Of a stretch of DNA of 64,000 bases, positions 44,101 through 52,216 are shown in pieces. A model generated the notes under the pieces. That model saw only the letters and a program-made list of their open reading frames with translations, ran no database searches and was not told the origin of the DNA. The stretch's first letter is position 1. Every line of letters starts with the position of its first letter. Source of the stretch: Marivita sp046591575 (lineage in GTDB: Bacteria > Pseudomonadota > Alphaproteobacteria > Rhodobacterales > Rhodobacteraceae); assembly GCF_046591575.1 (NCBI RefSeq), contig NZ_JBIQWA010000001.1, positions 785,245 to 849,244 of the forward strand, written 5' to 3'. A program made the position numbers and the translations under genes.

Positions 44101-47009
44101 ACGCCGACTTTAACGGTACGGCAGAGATCGCCTTTGGAGCCTGGGACAAGTCCACCGGCACCGCCGGCGGCATCTGGGACGGGGTGTCCTCTGCTGTGTC
44201 GCTGAGCAACTCCCCGCCCGCATTCGCGCAGATCACCGTCACGCCCGTGGAGGACATCCCCTACATTGTGGTGCAGGCGGATCGGCAGACGCCTTTCAAC
44301 ACGCCCTTCACCTTTGCCGCCAGCGACTTCGGCTATCAGGACGCCGACGGTGATGCGCTGGTCAGCGTGCGGATCGACACGCTGCCCGCTGTTGGTTCGC
44401 TTGAACTGAGCGGCACAGCGGTTGTGGCAGGGCAGGTGATCGCGGTGGGCGATTTGCCCCAGCTGGTCTTTACCCCTGCGCCGGGGGCGTCCGGTGATGA
44501 CTATGCCAGCTTTTCCTACGCGGTCAGCGACGGAAAGGCATTTTCCGCTGCGCCCGGCACGCTGACAATAGATGTCGCGGCACGGCCCCGGCCTCCGGCG
44601 AACGATCCCCCGGCAAATGATCCGCCCAAGCTGACCGGTACACCTGCGGATGTTACGGTGACAGAGGATGTTGAGACAGCGATAGATTTATCGACCTACG
44701 ATGTCAGCGACGCGGACAGCCAGACCATCACCCTGACCCTGGAGGTGGATCGTGGCACATTGGCCTCTGTGGATGGAAACGGCCCTGTATCCGGCGTCGT
44801 GGTGTCCAATTCCGGTACAGCGTCCATGACCTTGCGCGGCACTGCGTCAGACCTCAATGCGTATCTGGATGATGCCAGCAAGATCATCTTTACCACAGCC
44901 GCCGACGATACGGTGGCGGCGACGCTGACGGTCACGCCGAATGACGGCAAAGCAAACGGCACCGCCGACACAGTTGCCCTGACCGTCACGCCGGTGAACG
45001 ACGCGCCGGTTCTGGACCTTTCACACACCTTCGCCTTACCGGCCATTGCGGAGGACCCGACCTCCAATTCCGGAATAACCGTGGGCGATCTGGTGGTGGA
45101 TGGCTCCATCACCGATCCCGACCTTGACGGTACAGCCGCGCCGGAGGCGATTGCGGTCAGCCAGGTCGACAATACCAACGGGTCCTGGGAATACTCCATC
45201 GATGGCGGTGCCACATTCAGCGCCTTCAGCGACCTATCCGTCAATGTGAATCTGATCGACAACGTGCGTCTGTTGGACAGCGCCGACCTGATCCGCTTTG
45301 TGCCGAACGCCGACTTTAACGGTACGGCAGAGATCGGCTTTGGAGCCTGGGACAAGTCCACCGGCACCGCCGGCGGCACCTGGGACGGGGTGTCCTCAGC
45401 TGTGTCGCTGAGCGTTGACGCGCCAGCAACAGCGCAGATTACCGTCACCTCCGTAAATGATCTGCCCACAATCCCCGCCATGGCGGATCGGCAGACGCCT
45501 TTCAACACGCCCTTCACCTTTGCCGCCAGCGACTTCGGCTATCAGGACGCCGACGGTGATGCGCTGGTCAGCGTGCGGATCGACACGCTGCCCGCTGTTG
45601 GTTCGCTTGAACTGAGCGGCACAGCGGTTGTGGCAGGGCAGGTGATCGCGGTGGGCGATTTGCCCCAGCTGGTCTTTACCCCTGCGCCGGGGGCGTCCGG
45701 TGATGACTATGCCAGCTTTTCCTACGCGGTCAGCGACGGAAAGGCATTTTCCGCTGCGCCCGGCACGCTGACAATAGATGTCGCGGCATGGCCCCGGCCT
45801 CCGGCGAACGATCCCCCGGCAAATGATCCGCCCAACATCGCCCCGCCCGTGGATGATGCGCCGGGTTCGGATGATCACACGCCCCCGACCGGGCCGCAGA
45901 CAGAGGAGATTTCCGGAACGGCGACCGTGACCCTGCCGGCAGGCGTGTCGGTCGATATGTCCGGTCCCGGTGTTGCGGCAAGCCGGGAAGCCGCCGAAGC
46001 GGATCTGCGCGCACAGGTGGCCGAACCGGGTGCAGAGATTTTCGACGCCATGACCGTGTTCCTGGAGGGGCTGCCGCAAGGCGTTCAGCCCGATGTGCGC
46101 ACGTTGGTCCTGAGCGGAGCCGATGCCGACGCGGGGCCGATCGTGATTTCGGGCAGGCCGGGTGCAACCCCGCCAGAGGCCTTTGTGATCGACGCTACCA
46201 GCCTGCCTGCGGGAACCGCGCTGATTCTGGATGATGTGGAATTCGCGGTGATCCTTGGCCCCGTGACCGTCACCGGAGGCGCGGGCGAGAACCAGGTGGT
46301 TGGCGGCGGCCTTGCCCAAAGTATCGTGCTTGGCGCGGGTGATGATCTTTTGCGCGGCGGTGCCGGTGATGACACCGTGGGGTCGCAAGGAGGGGACGAC
46401 CGGATTTTCGGGCAGGGCGGGCAGGATACCCTGTTTGGCGGGACCGGGCAGAACATCCTGCATGGCGGCATGGGCACTGACACGGTGGCTTATGACGGGG
46501 ATAAGGCCAGTTACGTCATCGCGTGGGACAATGGCCAGACCATCGTGACGTCTTTGGACGATCCCGATCTGCGCGACACGCTGGTCAATGTGGAAACCCT
46601 TCGGTTCGCCGATGGCCAGTTGGAAATCGAAACCCCGCGCAGCGATGCAGTGATCGCCACCCTCTATCAGACGATCCTGGACCGGCAGCCCGACCTTGCC
46701 GGGTTCCAGTTCTGGACCGGCCTGGCAGACAAGGCGTACCCATTGGGGATGATCGCCCTCAACATGCTACGCTCGGCGGAAAACACGCAGCAAAACGGTA
46801 TGGCCTTTGAGGTTCAGCCCCCTGCCGACAGGATTGAACTGCTGTATGCAGAGATACTGGGCCGCGCTTCGGACGCCGCGGGCAAAGCCTTTTGGGTCGG
46901 CAAGCTCCAAGAGGAGCACCGGATCGAGACATTGGTCGATGCGTTTCTTGACGTGCCTGAGATCACGGGTCAGGCCCTGCCGCTGGAGCAGTGGGACTTT
47001 GTGTTGTAA
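41136..47009 (+). CDS. Giant repeat protein: DUF4347, cadherin-like repeats, RTX and DUF4214
   Basis: A 1957-residue acidic protein. Residues about 1-165 are DUF4347-like (SSLVVLDGAVSETF, VFCHGSSGAVRLGG, VYACEAGQG). Residues 180-1600 are tandem cadherin-like or Ig-like modules, each ending near VNDAPVL and carrying DxDG calcium sites. A block of glycine-aspartate nonapeptides (GAGDDLLRGGAGDD, about 1715-1790) is RTX type, and two DUF4214 repeats (about 1836-1957) close the protein. No Sec signal is seen; RTX plus DUF4214 suggests type I secretion and a surface or adhesin role, though no T1SS genes are nearby. CAGGAAAAA precedes the chosen ATG. Two modules are almost identical copies. Confidence 0.85.
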   Translation: MHRSSLVVLDGAVSETFSIASRAAALGMDVLSPCGTLADLAERLTARAFAAGPLGDLHVFCHGSSGAVRLGGQILTRQDLPQMAGALGAIGACVTGDVLVYACEAGQGAEGRAFVAALSQALGRPVLASETLTGAARLGGDWSLAASAGAVRAQPMAVPEFAGVLATPTLTGEPADFTTVEDATTGLDLRAYTVTASGTDEFRLKIEAAEGKVSMLTGSGDARASVIGDVGYITGTAAAINTYLQTLGLVRYEATSPTAVADTLTITLLNSDLSPVVPDTSDTIGITITPVNDAPVMPGNPPPTLNPIAEDDTTNSGTTVADMVASGSITDPDLGGTAVPEAIAVIAVGNENGVWQFSTDNGTSWTDFTADNNDYRLTPGSARLLDGTLTGGATNLVRFVPDADFHGTAKITFRAWDKTNGATPGDVVDTGQGGGSTPYSNRYVDGFITINPMNDAPVLGGTPGDVTVTEDVAAAVDLSAYNVSDVEGDAIILKLAVDRGTLAASNAGGVTVADSGTASMTLSGSAADLNSYLDVTSNVTFTTAADDTTAATLTVTPADADDGIADTVTLAVTPVNDAPVLTDATPTLTAIDEDPATNPGTTVGALVGTAITDPDGTAAKAIAVTNVDNTNGVWQFSTDAGTNWTDFSGTKGSAVDLSSTARLLDSTNLVRFVPNAEYSGTAGITFRAWDTSSGTAGQTADTGTNGGGTAFSSATDTASITVTLVNDAPVIGDLNGDAVAAVENGGAVRLDAGTALTVTDVDSANFDGGTLTVSVTSGADTASDLLTLDASGTVVLAGTTTGSSVAVDGSQVGTLGGPIANGSDLVITLNAAATPALVQTLLHAVQFEVTGEHPAEGARTVTVTLTDAAAGSAATAAVTVNVTAVNDAPVLDLSQTFTLPAIAEDPTSNSGITVGALVVDGSITDPDLDGTAAPEAIAVSQVDNTNGSWEYSIDGGTTFTPFSASSVNVILGTSIRLLDSADLIRFVPNADFNGTAEIAFGAWDKSTGTAGGIWDGVSSAVSLSNSPPAFAQITVTPVEDIPYIVVQADRQTPFNTPFTFAASDFGYQDADGDALVSVRIDTLPAVGSLELSGTAVVAGQVIAVGDLPQLVFTPAPGASGDDYASFSYAVSDGKAFSAAPGTLTIDVAARPRPPANDPPANDPPKLTGTPADVTVTEDVETAIDLSTYDVSDADSQTITLTLEVDRGTLASVDGNGPVSGVVVSNSGTASMTLRGTASDLNAYLDDASKIIFTTAADDTVAATLTVTPNDGKANGTADTVALTVTPVNDAPVLDLSHTFALPAIAEDPTSNSGITVGDLVVDGSITDPDLDGTAAPEAIAVSQVDNTNGSWEYSIDGGATFSAFSDLSVNVNLIDNVRLLDSADLIRFVPNADFNGTAEIGFGAWDKSTGTAGGTWDGVSSAVSLSVDAPATAQITVTSVNDLPTIPAMADRQTPFNTPFTFAASDFGYQDADGDALVSVRIDTLPAVGSLELSGTAVVAGQVIAVGDLPQLVFTPAPGASGDDYASFSYAVSDGKAFSAAPGTLTIDVAAWPRPPANDPPANDPPNIAPPVDDAPGSDDHTPPTGPQTEEISGTATVTLPAGVSVDMSGPGVAASREAAEADLRAQVAEPGAEIFDAMTVFLEGLPQGVQPDVRTLVLSGADADAGPIVISGRPGATPPEAFVIDATSLPAGTALILDDVEFAVILGPVTVTGGAGENQVVGGGLAQSIVLGAGDDLLRGGAGDDTVGSQGGDDRIFGQGGQDTLFGGTGQNILHGGMGTDTVAYDGDKASYVIAWDNGQTIVTSLDDPDLRDTLVNVETLRFADGQLEIETPRSDAVIATLYQTILDRQPDLAGFQFWTGLADKAYPLGMIALNMLRSAENTQQNGMAFEVQPPADRIELLYAEILGRASDAAGKAFWVGKLQEEHRIETLVDAFLDVPEITGQALPLEQWDFVL
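44276..44629 (+). repeat. Internal duplication of the giant repeat gene, copy 1
   Basis: This 354-bp stretch recurs at 45482-45835. Reading the two side by side I found a single difference (CACGG here, CATGG there). It encodes residues about 1048-1165, one cadherin-like module plus a Pro-rich linker. The preceding sequence from about 43791 is also repeated with more differences. Confidence 0.9.
45482..45835 (+). repeat. Internal duplication of the giant repeat gene, copy 2
   Basis: The partner of 44276-44629, offset by exactly 1206 bp (402 codons), so the reading frame is kept. The order of modules is A-B-C-A-B, where the C module (44630-44996) resembles an earlier module at about 42510-42870. 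Confidence 0.9.
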
Positions 47010-47101
47010 GTGGGCGCAGCGCGTCGTCTTGCGGGTTTTATGGGGCATGGTGTGCTTCAAATGGTGCCCCTGTCCCGTCCGGCGGACCGGGATCGCCTGT
47101 T

Positions 47102-48439
47102 TCAGTTCATCCAGGCGAGCAGCACACCCGAAAGGCCGGGCAACACCGCTATGAGGGCAAGACCGATCAGGCTGGCTGCCAGGAACGGCATGACACTGCG
47201 CGCTACGCGTTCTATCGGAAGGCGCGTGACATTGGCCGCTACATAGAGGTTGATCCCGACCGGCGGTGTGATCAGGCCGATGGCCAGATTGACCATGACC
47301 AGCACCCCGAACCAGACCGGATCCCAACCCAGTTCGCGCACCACCGGCAGGATTATCGGCAAGGTGATGAACATGACGGTGACCGCATCCATGAACATCC
47401 CGGCCACCAGCAGGATAAGCATGATCACGGCCAGGATGACAAATTCGTTCCCGCTCAGCCCCAGCAGCGCGGTCGAATAGCTGCCGACGAGATCCTCGAC
47501 TGTGACCACCCAGCCGAAGAGGCTCGCATAGGCCACCACGAGCATCACCACCGCCGAGGAAGCGGCGGCATCGCCGAGCGCATCGTAAAGCCCGCGTAAG
47601 GTCAGGGTGCGGTAGGCAATGGCCCCTACGCCAAGCGCATAGACCGTTGCAACGAGCGCCGCCTCGGTCGGGGTGAAGATGCCGGAATAGATCCCGCCCA
47701 GGATGACAACGGGTGTCATGAGGCCCCAGAAACTGTCCCGGAACGACCGCCAGAGGCGTGCGCCATAGCTTTTCCCGGCATGTTCCACCGGGCTTAACGC
47801 ATCGAGGCTGGGGCTGCGCGTGGGCAAGCTGCGCGTTCGGGTGGCAAAGGGCAGAACCGTAATCATCGCCGCGCCCATCACCAGCCCGGGCAGGATGGCG
47901 GCGATGAAAAGCTGGGAAATGGAAGTTTCGGCGATCACGCCATAGATCACCAGCCCGATTGATGGCGGAATGACAATCGACAGGGCTGCACCTGTGCAGA
48001 CCAGCCCCGCCGCATAGGCGCGGGGATAGCCGTCTTCCTCCATGCCGCGAATGATCATCGGACCGATTGCCGCCACAGATGCGGGGCCGGACCCGCTGAC
48101 CGCGCCCCAGAACAGACAGACCACCGTGCCCACCGCGCCCATGCCTCCGGGCAGATCCCCGACCAGAACGCGGAAAAACCGGATCATCCGCTCTGCGATG
48201 CCCAATGAACCCATCAATGTTCCGGCCAGTATGAAAAACGGGATCGCAAGAAGCGAGAATTTGGTGATGCCAGCGGCAATTAGATCGCCGGCAAGATCGA
48301 ACCCGAACCCGATCAGCCACATTGCATAAATTGCTGACAGACCCAGAGAGAAGGCAACGGGTACGCGCAAGGCCATCAGCAGAAAAAACGCGATCACCAT
48401 CTGCGTGCCTGCCGGAATGTCGGTGATGAGATCAGACAT
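47102..48439 (-). CDS. TRAP transporter large permease (DctM type), first set
   Basis: A 445-residue membrane protein with about 12 helices. Typical DctM segments are IPFFILAGTLMGSLGIAERMIRF, SGSGPASVAAIG and GIYSGIFTPTEAALVATVYAL. It uses the sodium gradient to import an organic acid delivered by the periplasmic binding protein. Its start overlaps the small permease by 8 nt. It is the last gene of a dctP-dctQ-dctM operon converging on the giant repeat gene. Confidence 0.95.
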   Translation of the reverse strand: MSDLITDIPAGTQMVIAFFLLMALRVPVAFSLGLSAIYAMWLIGFGFDLAGDLIAAGITKFSLLAIPFFILAGTLMGSLGIAERMIRFFRVLVGDLPGGMGAVGTVVCLFWGAVSGSGPASVAAIGPMIIRGMEEDGYPRAYAAGLVCTGAALSIVIPPSIGLVIYGVIAETSISQLFIAAILPGLVMGAAMITVLPFATRTRSLPTRSPSLDALSPVEHAGKSYGARLWRSFRDSFWGLMTPVVILGGIYSGIFTPTEAALVATVYALGVGAIAYRTLTLRGLYDALGDAAASSAVVMLVVAYASLFGWVVTVEDLVGSYSTALLGLSGNEFVILAVIMLILLVAGMFMDAVTVMFITLPIILPVVRELGWDPVWFGVLVMVNLAIGLITPPVGINLYVAANVTRLPIERVARSVMPFLAASLIGLALIAVLPGLSGVLLAWMN

Positions 48440-48917
48440 CCGGTATCACGTCGCGCGCCCGACCCTTGAGAACCTCAACCGCGTGTTGAACGTAGCGCAG
48501 GATGATGAGGGCAAAACCGAAAGGTACGGCGGCTTGATAATACCACGCCGGAAGCCCCAGCGCGTAAGACCGCATGCCGTTTGAGAAAAGATTGGCCAGC
48601 GTCGCCCATGAAAACCAGGCCGATATGGCAAGCAACCCAACCGATAGCGTGGCAGACAGAAGGAACACCGGACGCCAGAGCCATCGCGGCAAGCTGTCGT
48701 GGACAAGTGTCACCGCAAGATGTTCACCGCGCCGCGCGGCAAGCGCGGCCCCGAAAATGGTCAAAAGAAGAAAACCGTTGGTCAACAATTCCTCGGTTGC
48801 GGCGAACGACATGTTTGTCGCGTAGCGCACAAAGACATTGGCAAAGCCAAGCCCCGTCATTCCAAGAAACAGCGCCGCGCAAATGATCTTTTCCGCATCG
48901 CGCAAGACATGACGCAT
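48432..48917 (-). CDS. TRAP transporter small permease (DctQ type), first set
   Basis: A 161-residue protein with four membrane helices and the DctQ pattern VFVRYATNMSFAATEELLTN and AARRGEHLAVTLV. The start MRHVLRDAEK (48917) has AAGGGG upstream; a much longer open frame extends back into dctP and is rejected. A hairpin lies between it and dctP. Confidence 0.9.
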   Translation of the reverse strand: MRHVLRDAEKIICAALFLGMTGLGFANVFVRYATNMSFAATEELLTNGFLLLTIFGAALAARRGEHLAVTLVHDSLPRWLWRPVFLLSATLSVGLLAISAWFSWATLANLFSNGMRSYALGLPAWYYQAAVPFGFALIILRYVQHAVEVLKGRARDVIPDV

Positions 48918-48951
48918 GTTTGGACCCCTTCGGAATAAGGCGATAGCTGCC

Positions 48952-48978
48952 GGACAAGCCCGAGCAACGGGCGTGTCC
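48952..48978 (-). other. Intercistronic hairpin between dctP and dctQ, first TRAP set
   Basis: GGACAAGCCCG (48952-48962) pairs with CGGGCGTGTCC (48968-48978) with one mismatch and a 5-nt loop. It sits in the 74-nt gap after the binding-protein stop and probably raises binding-protein message over permease message. Confidence 0.55.
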
Positions 48979-48991
48979 TCTTTTACATGGG

Positions 48992-49996
48992 TTACTGGCT
49001 TTCGGCGATGGTTGTCTGGAACGTGTCGACGATATCGGTTCCGACCTTGGCGGCCCATTCGTCGAAAGCCGGCTGCGTTGCGGCACGGAACGCGTCCAGT
49101 TCTTCGGGCGACGGCTCGTAGATCTCCATGCCCTTTTCGCGCAGGAAGGCGATCCCGTTTGTCGTGCCCTCGCGGGTGATCTGCCGCTGATAGGCCATCG
49201 CCTCGTCCGCGGCCTCCTGCATGGCGGCCTGTGTATCGGCGTCCATCTCGTCCCATTTCGACTGGGCGACGCCAAGGAAGATCGGATCGTAGGAATAGTG
49301 CCACGTTGTGAGGTATTTCTGCACCTCGTAGACCTGCTGCGGAATGATCACTGCGCCGATCGGGTTTTCCTGGCCGTCGACGACGCCTTGTTGCAGCGCG
49401 GTCATCGTTTCGACCCATTGCATCTGCTGCGGGTTCGCACCGAGCGCATTCATCACGTCGATATACATCGGCCCCGCGACACGCATGTTGAGGCCCTTCA
49501 TATCCTCCGGCGTCCTGACTGGGCGGACGTTGTTCGTCACCTCGCGAAACCCGTTTTCGCCCCAAGCCAGAACCTTGATGCCCTTTTCGGCAAGGATCTC
49601 CGACAGCATCTCGCCCGGCGCGCCCTGGGTCGTGGCATCGACCTGATCGTAATTCGCGTACAGATACGGCAGCGAGAAGACCGCCATTTCAGGCACGAGC
49701 GGCGTGACGTTGATGGCCGAGGTCAGCACCAGATCGAGCGCGCCGCGCCCGACCATTTCGGCCTGTTTCATCTGGTCGCCGCCCGAAAGCTGCGCGTTCG
49801 GAAACACCCGCACGTCGAGCGCGCCGCCTGTCTTTTCGCTTAGCAACTCGCCGAACTTCTCGGCACCTTGATGCCATGTCGTTGCATCGCCGGTATTGTG
49901 CGACAGACGCAGCGTTTCGGCCCCCACCGGCCCGGCCAGCGCCGCAGCTGCAAAGACCGTCAAAGCCGCCGCGCGGCTGAAAGTGATGAAACCCAT
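48992..49996 (-). CDS. TRAP transporter periplasmic binding protein (DctP type), first set
   Basis: A 334-residue protein with signal peptide (hydrophobic TVFAAAALAGPVGA, cleavage before ETLRLSHN). The DctP fold is shown by AEMVGRGALDLVLTSAIN, and the ligand-anchoring Arg lies in MKGLNMRVAGPMYIDVMNALG with LQQGVVDGQENPIG after it. The Arg implies a carboxylate ligand; which one is unknown. AGGAGG precedes the ATG. It is divergent from iclR across 211 nt containing repeats that may be operators. Confidence 0.94.
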   Translation of the reverse strand: MGFITFSRAAALTVFAAAALAGPVGAETLRLSHNTGDATTWHQGAEKFGELLSEKTGGALDVRVFPNAQLSGGDQMKQAEMVGRGALDLVLTSAINVTPLVPEMAVFSLPYLYANYDQVDATTQGAPGEMLSEILAEKGIKVLAWGENGFREVTNNVRPVRTPEDMKGLNMRVAGPMYIDVMNALGANPQQMQWVETMTALQQGVVDGQENPIGAVIIPQQVYEVQKYLTTWHYSYDPIFLGVAQSKWDEMDADTQAAMQEAADEAMAYQRQITREGTTNGIAFLREKGMEIYEPSPEELDAFRAATQPAFDEWAAKVGTDIVDTFQTTIAESQ

Positions 49997-50070
49997 TGTG
50001 ATCCTCCTTTGTTGATCGGCCCGCGTCCGGCATTCCGTAACCCGTGCCTGCGCCGTGGACCTGTGATGCT

Positions 50071-50212
50071 GTTCACATCATGGACCTATTATTTTTGCAC
50101 TGACAAGACCAATTTGTTTATCAGACATCCGGAAATGGACTATGTCAGCCCGCTGAATTGGTCTAATATGAAATTCCTTGACGCGCTTCACCATTGAGGT
50201 TCACATCGTGGA
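50071..50212. promoter_or_regulatory. Divergent dctP/iclR control region with paired repeats
   Basis: A direct repeat GTTCACATCATGGA (50071-50084) / GTTCACATCGTGGA (50199-50212) differs by one base; the second copy covers the iclR start codon. Between them a perfect 9-bp inverted repeat AGACCAATT (50106-50114) / AATTGGTCT (50156-50164) is separated by 41 nt. Either could be an IclR operator. Confidence 0.4.
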
Positions 50213-51050
50213 ACTATACTCCGAGGCTGTTCCGCTTCGCGGCGCCCAAAGCGTCGACCGCGCGCTCAGCCTGCTGCGCCACATCGGTCATGCGGGCCAA
50301 GACGGCATCGGGCTTTCTCGGCTCGCTCAGGGTGCGGCGCTCAACAAGGCCACGACACGACGGCTGCTTCTGGCGCTCATCCAGTCGGGGATGGTTGAAC
50401 AATGCCCCGAAACCCGCAGTTACCACCTTGGCGAAGAGGTATTTCTACTGGGTCAGATGGCGACAACGCGTCATTCGCTGTTGGGTCTGGCAATGGACAT
50501 CCTGTCCCGCCTTGCAGGCAAGACCGGGGATGCCGCGTTCCTGTCGATCAGGCGCGGTGGATTTTCGGTCTGCCTGCACCGCGAAGAGGGTGACCATCCC
50601 GTGCGCACCTATGCGCTGATGCCGGGGCACAGGCACCCGCTTGGGGTGGGCGCGGGATCGTTGGCGATGCTTGCCGCCCTGCCTGATGCCGAAGCCGCAA
50701 CCATCCTGCGTGACAACCGCGATCTCCTGACCCGCGAGTATCCCCAGATTGATCCCGGCGCGCTCTCGAACAGGCTGAACGAGGTGCGATCAACCCGCGT
50801 CGCGCTTAATCCGGGGATGGTCTATGCCGAATCCTGGGGGCTGGGCGTTGCGCTACGCTGGCCGGATGGGCAACTTGCGGGGGCGCTTTCGCTTGCTGCG
50901 GTGGCAAGCCGGATGCAGCACCCAAGACGCGACGCGCTGTCCGCGCTTTTGCTGTCCGAAGCCGACAGGATGGAGCGCCGATTGGCGCGCGGCCCCGCTG
51001 ATGAAGCGGACCATGCACACCCCCGCCAAACCGAAAGGAACGCGATATGA
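50208..51050 (+). CDS. IclR-family transcriptional regulator
   Basis: A 280-residue regulator. The N-terminal winged helix covers GAQSVDRALSLLRHI to LNKATTRRLLLALIQSGMV. The IclR effector domain follows, with HPLGVGAGSLAMLAALPDAE. Members control aromatic and organic-acid catabolism. I choose GTG at 50208 because GAGGT lies eight bases upstream; a TTG at 50178 would add ten residues. Its end overlaps the thiolase start by ATGA, so regulator and enzymes form one operon. Confidence 0.9.
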   Translation: MELYSEAVPLRGAQSVDRALSLLRHIGHAGQDGIGLSRLAQGAALNKATTRRLLLALIQSGMVEQCPETRSYHLGEEVFLLGQMATTRHSLLGLAMDILSRLAGKTGDAAFLSIRRGGFSVCLHREEGDHPVRTYALMPGHRHPLGVGAGSLAMLAALPDAEAATILRDNRDLLTREYPQIDPGALSNRLNEVRSTRVALNPGMVYAESWGLGVALRWPDGQLAGALSLAAVASRMQHPRRDALSALLLSEADRMERRLARGPADEADHAHPRQTERNAI

Positions 51051-52216
51051 CCAAGGCACAGATTGTCGGATGGGCCCATAGCCCTTTTGGCAAATCGGAA
51101 CATCCCGACACGGAAACCCTGATGTCCGCCACCGTTCCCGGCGCGCTGGATCATGCCGGGATCGAAGCCGAGGATGTGGACGCGATCTTTGTCGGTGTCT
51201 TCAACAACGGGTTTTCGAAGCAGGATTTTCAGGGCGCGCTGGTGGCGATGGGGGACGACCGCTTCGCACATACGCCTGCCACCCGCTATGAAAACGCCTG
51301 CGCGACGGGATCGGCGGCGCTGCATGGGGCCATGGATTTCATCGAAGCTGGGCGCGGCCGGATCGCGCTGGTCGTCGGGGCCGAAAAAATGACGGCCACC
51401 CCGACCGCCGAGGTCGGAGACATCCTGCTTAGTGCGTCTTATCGCAAGGAAGAGGCCGATATCGAGGGCGGGTTTGCTGGCCTGTTTGGACAGATTGCTG
51501 CGGGGTATTTCCAGCGCTATGGCGACAAGTCCGAAGAGCTTGCGATGATCGCGGCCAAGAACCACCGCAACGGGCTGGACAATCCGCTGGCGCATATGCG
51601 CAAGGATTTCGGCGTCGATTTCTGTAACCGGATCAGCGATAAAAACCCTTATGTCGCCGGTCCGCTCAGGCGCACCGATTGTTCGCTGATTTCCGACGGG
51701 GCGGCGGCGCTCGTTCTGGCCGACGAGGACACCGCTGCGCAGATGGCACGCGCCATCGGGTTCCGCGCACGGGCGCATGTCAACGATATCATGGCGCTGT
51801 CGCATCGCGACGCGCTGCAGTTCCGCGGCGCGGCGATGGCGTGGAAGGCCGCGCTTGGCGATGCCGGGATCACGCTGGACGATCTTTCCTTCGTGGAAAG
51901 CCATGATTGCTTTACCATTGCCGAGCTTCTGGAATACGAGGCGATGGGCCTTGCCGAACCGGGGGAGGGGGGCCGCGTGATGCGTGACGGGATCACCGCA
52001 AAGGATGGCCGTTTGCCGGTGAACCCGTCCGGAGGATTGAAATCCAAGGGCCACCCCATCGGGGCGAGCGGCGTGTCGATGCATGTGATGGCCGCAATGC
52101 AGCTTGATGGCAAGGCGGGAGACATGCAAATCCCCGACGCCCGAATGGCGGGTGTGTTCAACATGGGTGGCGCATCGGTCGCGAATTATGTCTCGATCAT
52201 GGAAAAGGTGCGCTGA
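51047..52216 (+). CDS. Thiolase-family acyltransferase, SCP-x-like type
   Basis: A 389-residue thiolase. The acyl-carrying Cys85 lies in NACATGSAA. The second-site motif is SHDCFT, as in SCP2-type thiolases, and the catalytic His is in GHPIGASG. The final cysteine found in biosynthetic and degradative thiolases is replaced in FNMGGASVANY. This subgroup often cleaves or forms branched or unusual 3-ketoacyl-CoA. It is coupled to iclR (ATGA) and to the ligase (TGATG). Confidence 0.88.
   Translation: MTKAQIVGWAHSPFGKSEHPDTETLMSATVPGALDHAGIEAEDVDAIFVGVFNNGFSKQDFQGALVAMGDDRFAHTPATRYENACATGSAALHGAMDFIEAGRGRIALVVGAEKMTATPTAEVGDILLSASYRKEEADIEGGFAGLFGQIAAGYFQRYGDKSEELAMIAAKNHRNGLDNPLAHMRKDFGVDFCNRISDKNPYVAGPLRRTDCSLISDGAAALVLADEDTAAQMARAIGFRARAHVNDIMALSHRDALQFRGAAMAWKAALGDAGITLDDLSFVESHDCFTIAELLEYEAMGLAEPGEGGRVMRDGITAKDGRLPVNPSGGLKSKGHPIGASGVSMHVMAAMQLDGKAGDMQIPDARMAGVFNMGGASVANYVSIMEKVR

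Noticed and set aside
42728..46463. Long minus-strand open frames opposite the giant repeat gene (for example 42728-44257, 44696-45517 and 45396-46463)
   Set aside because: They are the complement of repetitive GC-rich coding DNA, show Ser/Val/Pro-rich nonsense composition and no motif; the plus strand has clear domains.
46767..48320. 517-codon minus-strand frame across the end of the giant gene and most of the TRAP large permease
   Set aside because: It is out of frame with the obvious DctM protein and rich in His, Arg and Gly; a shadow of high-GC coding.
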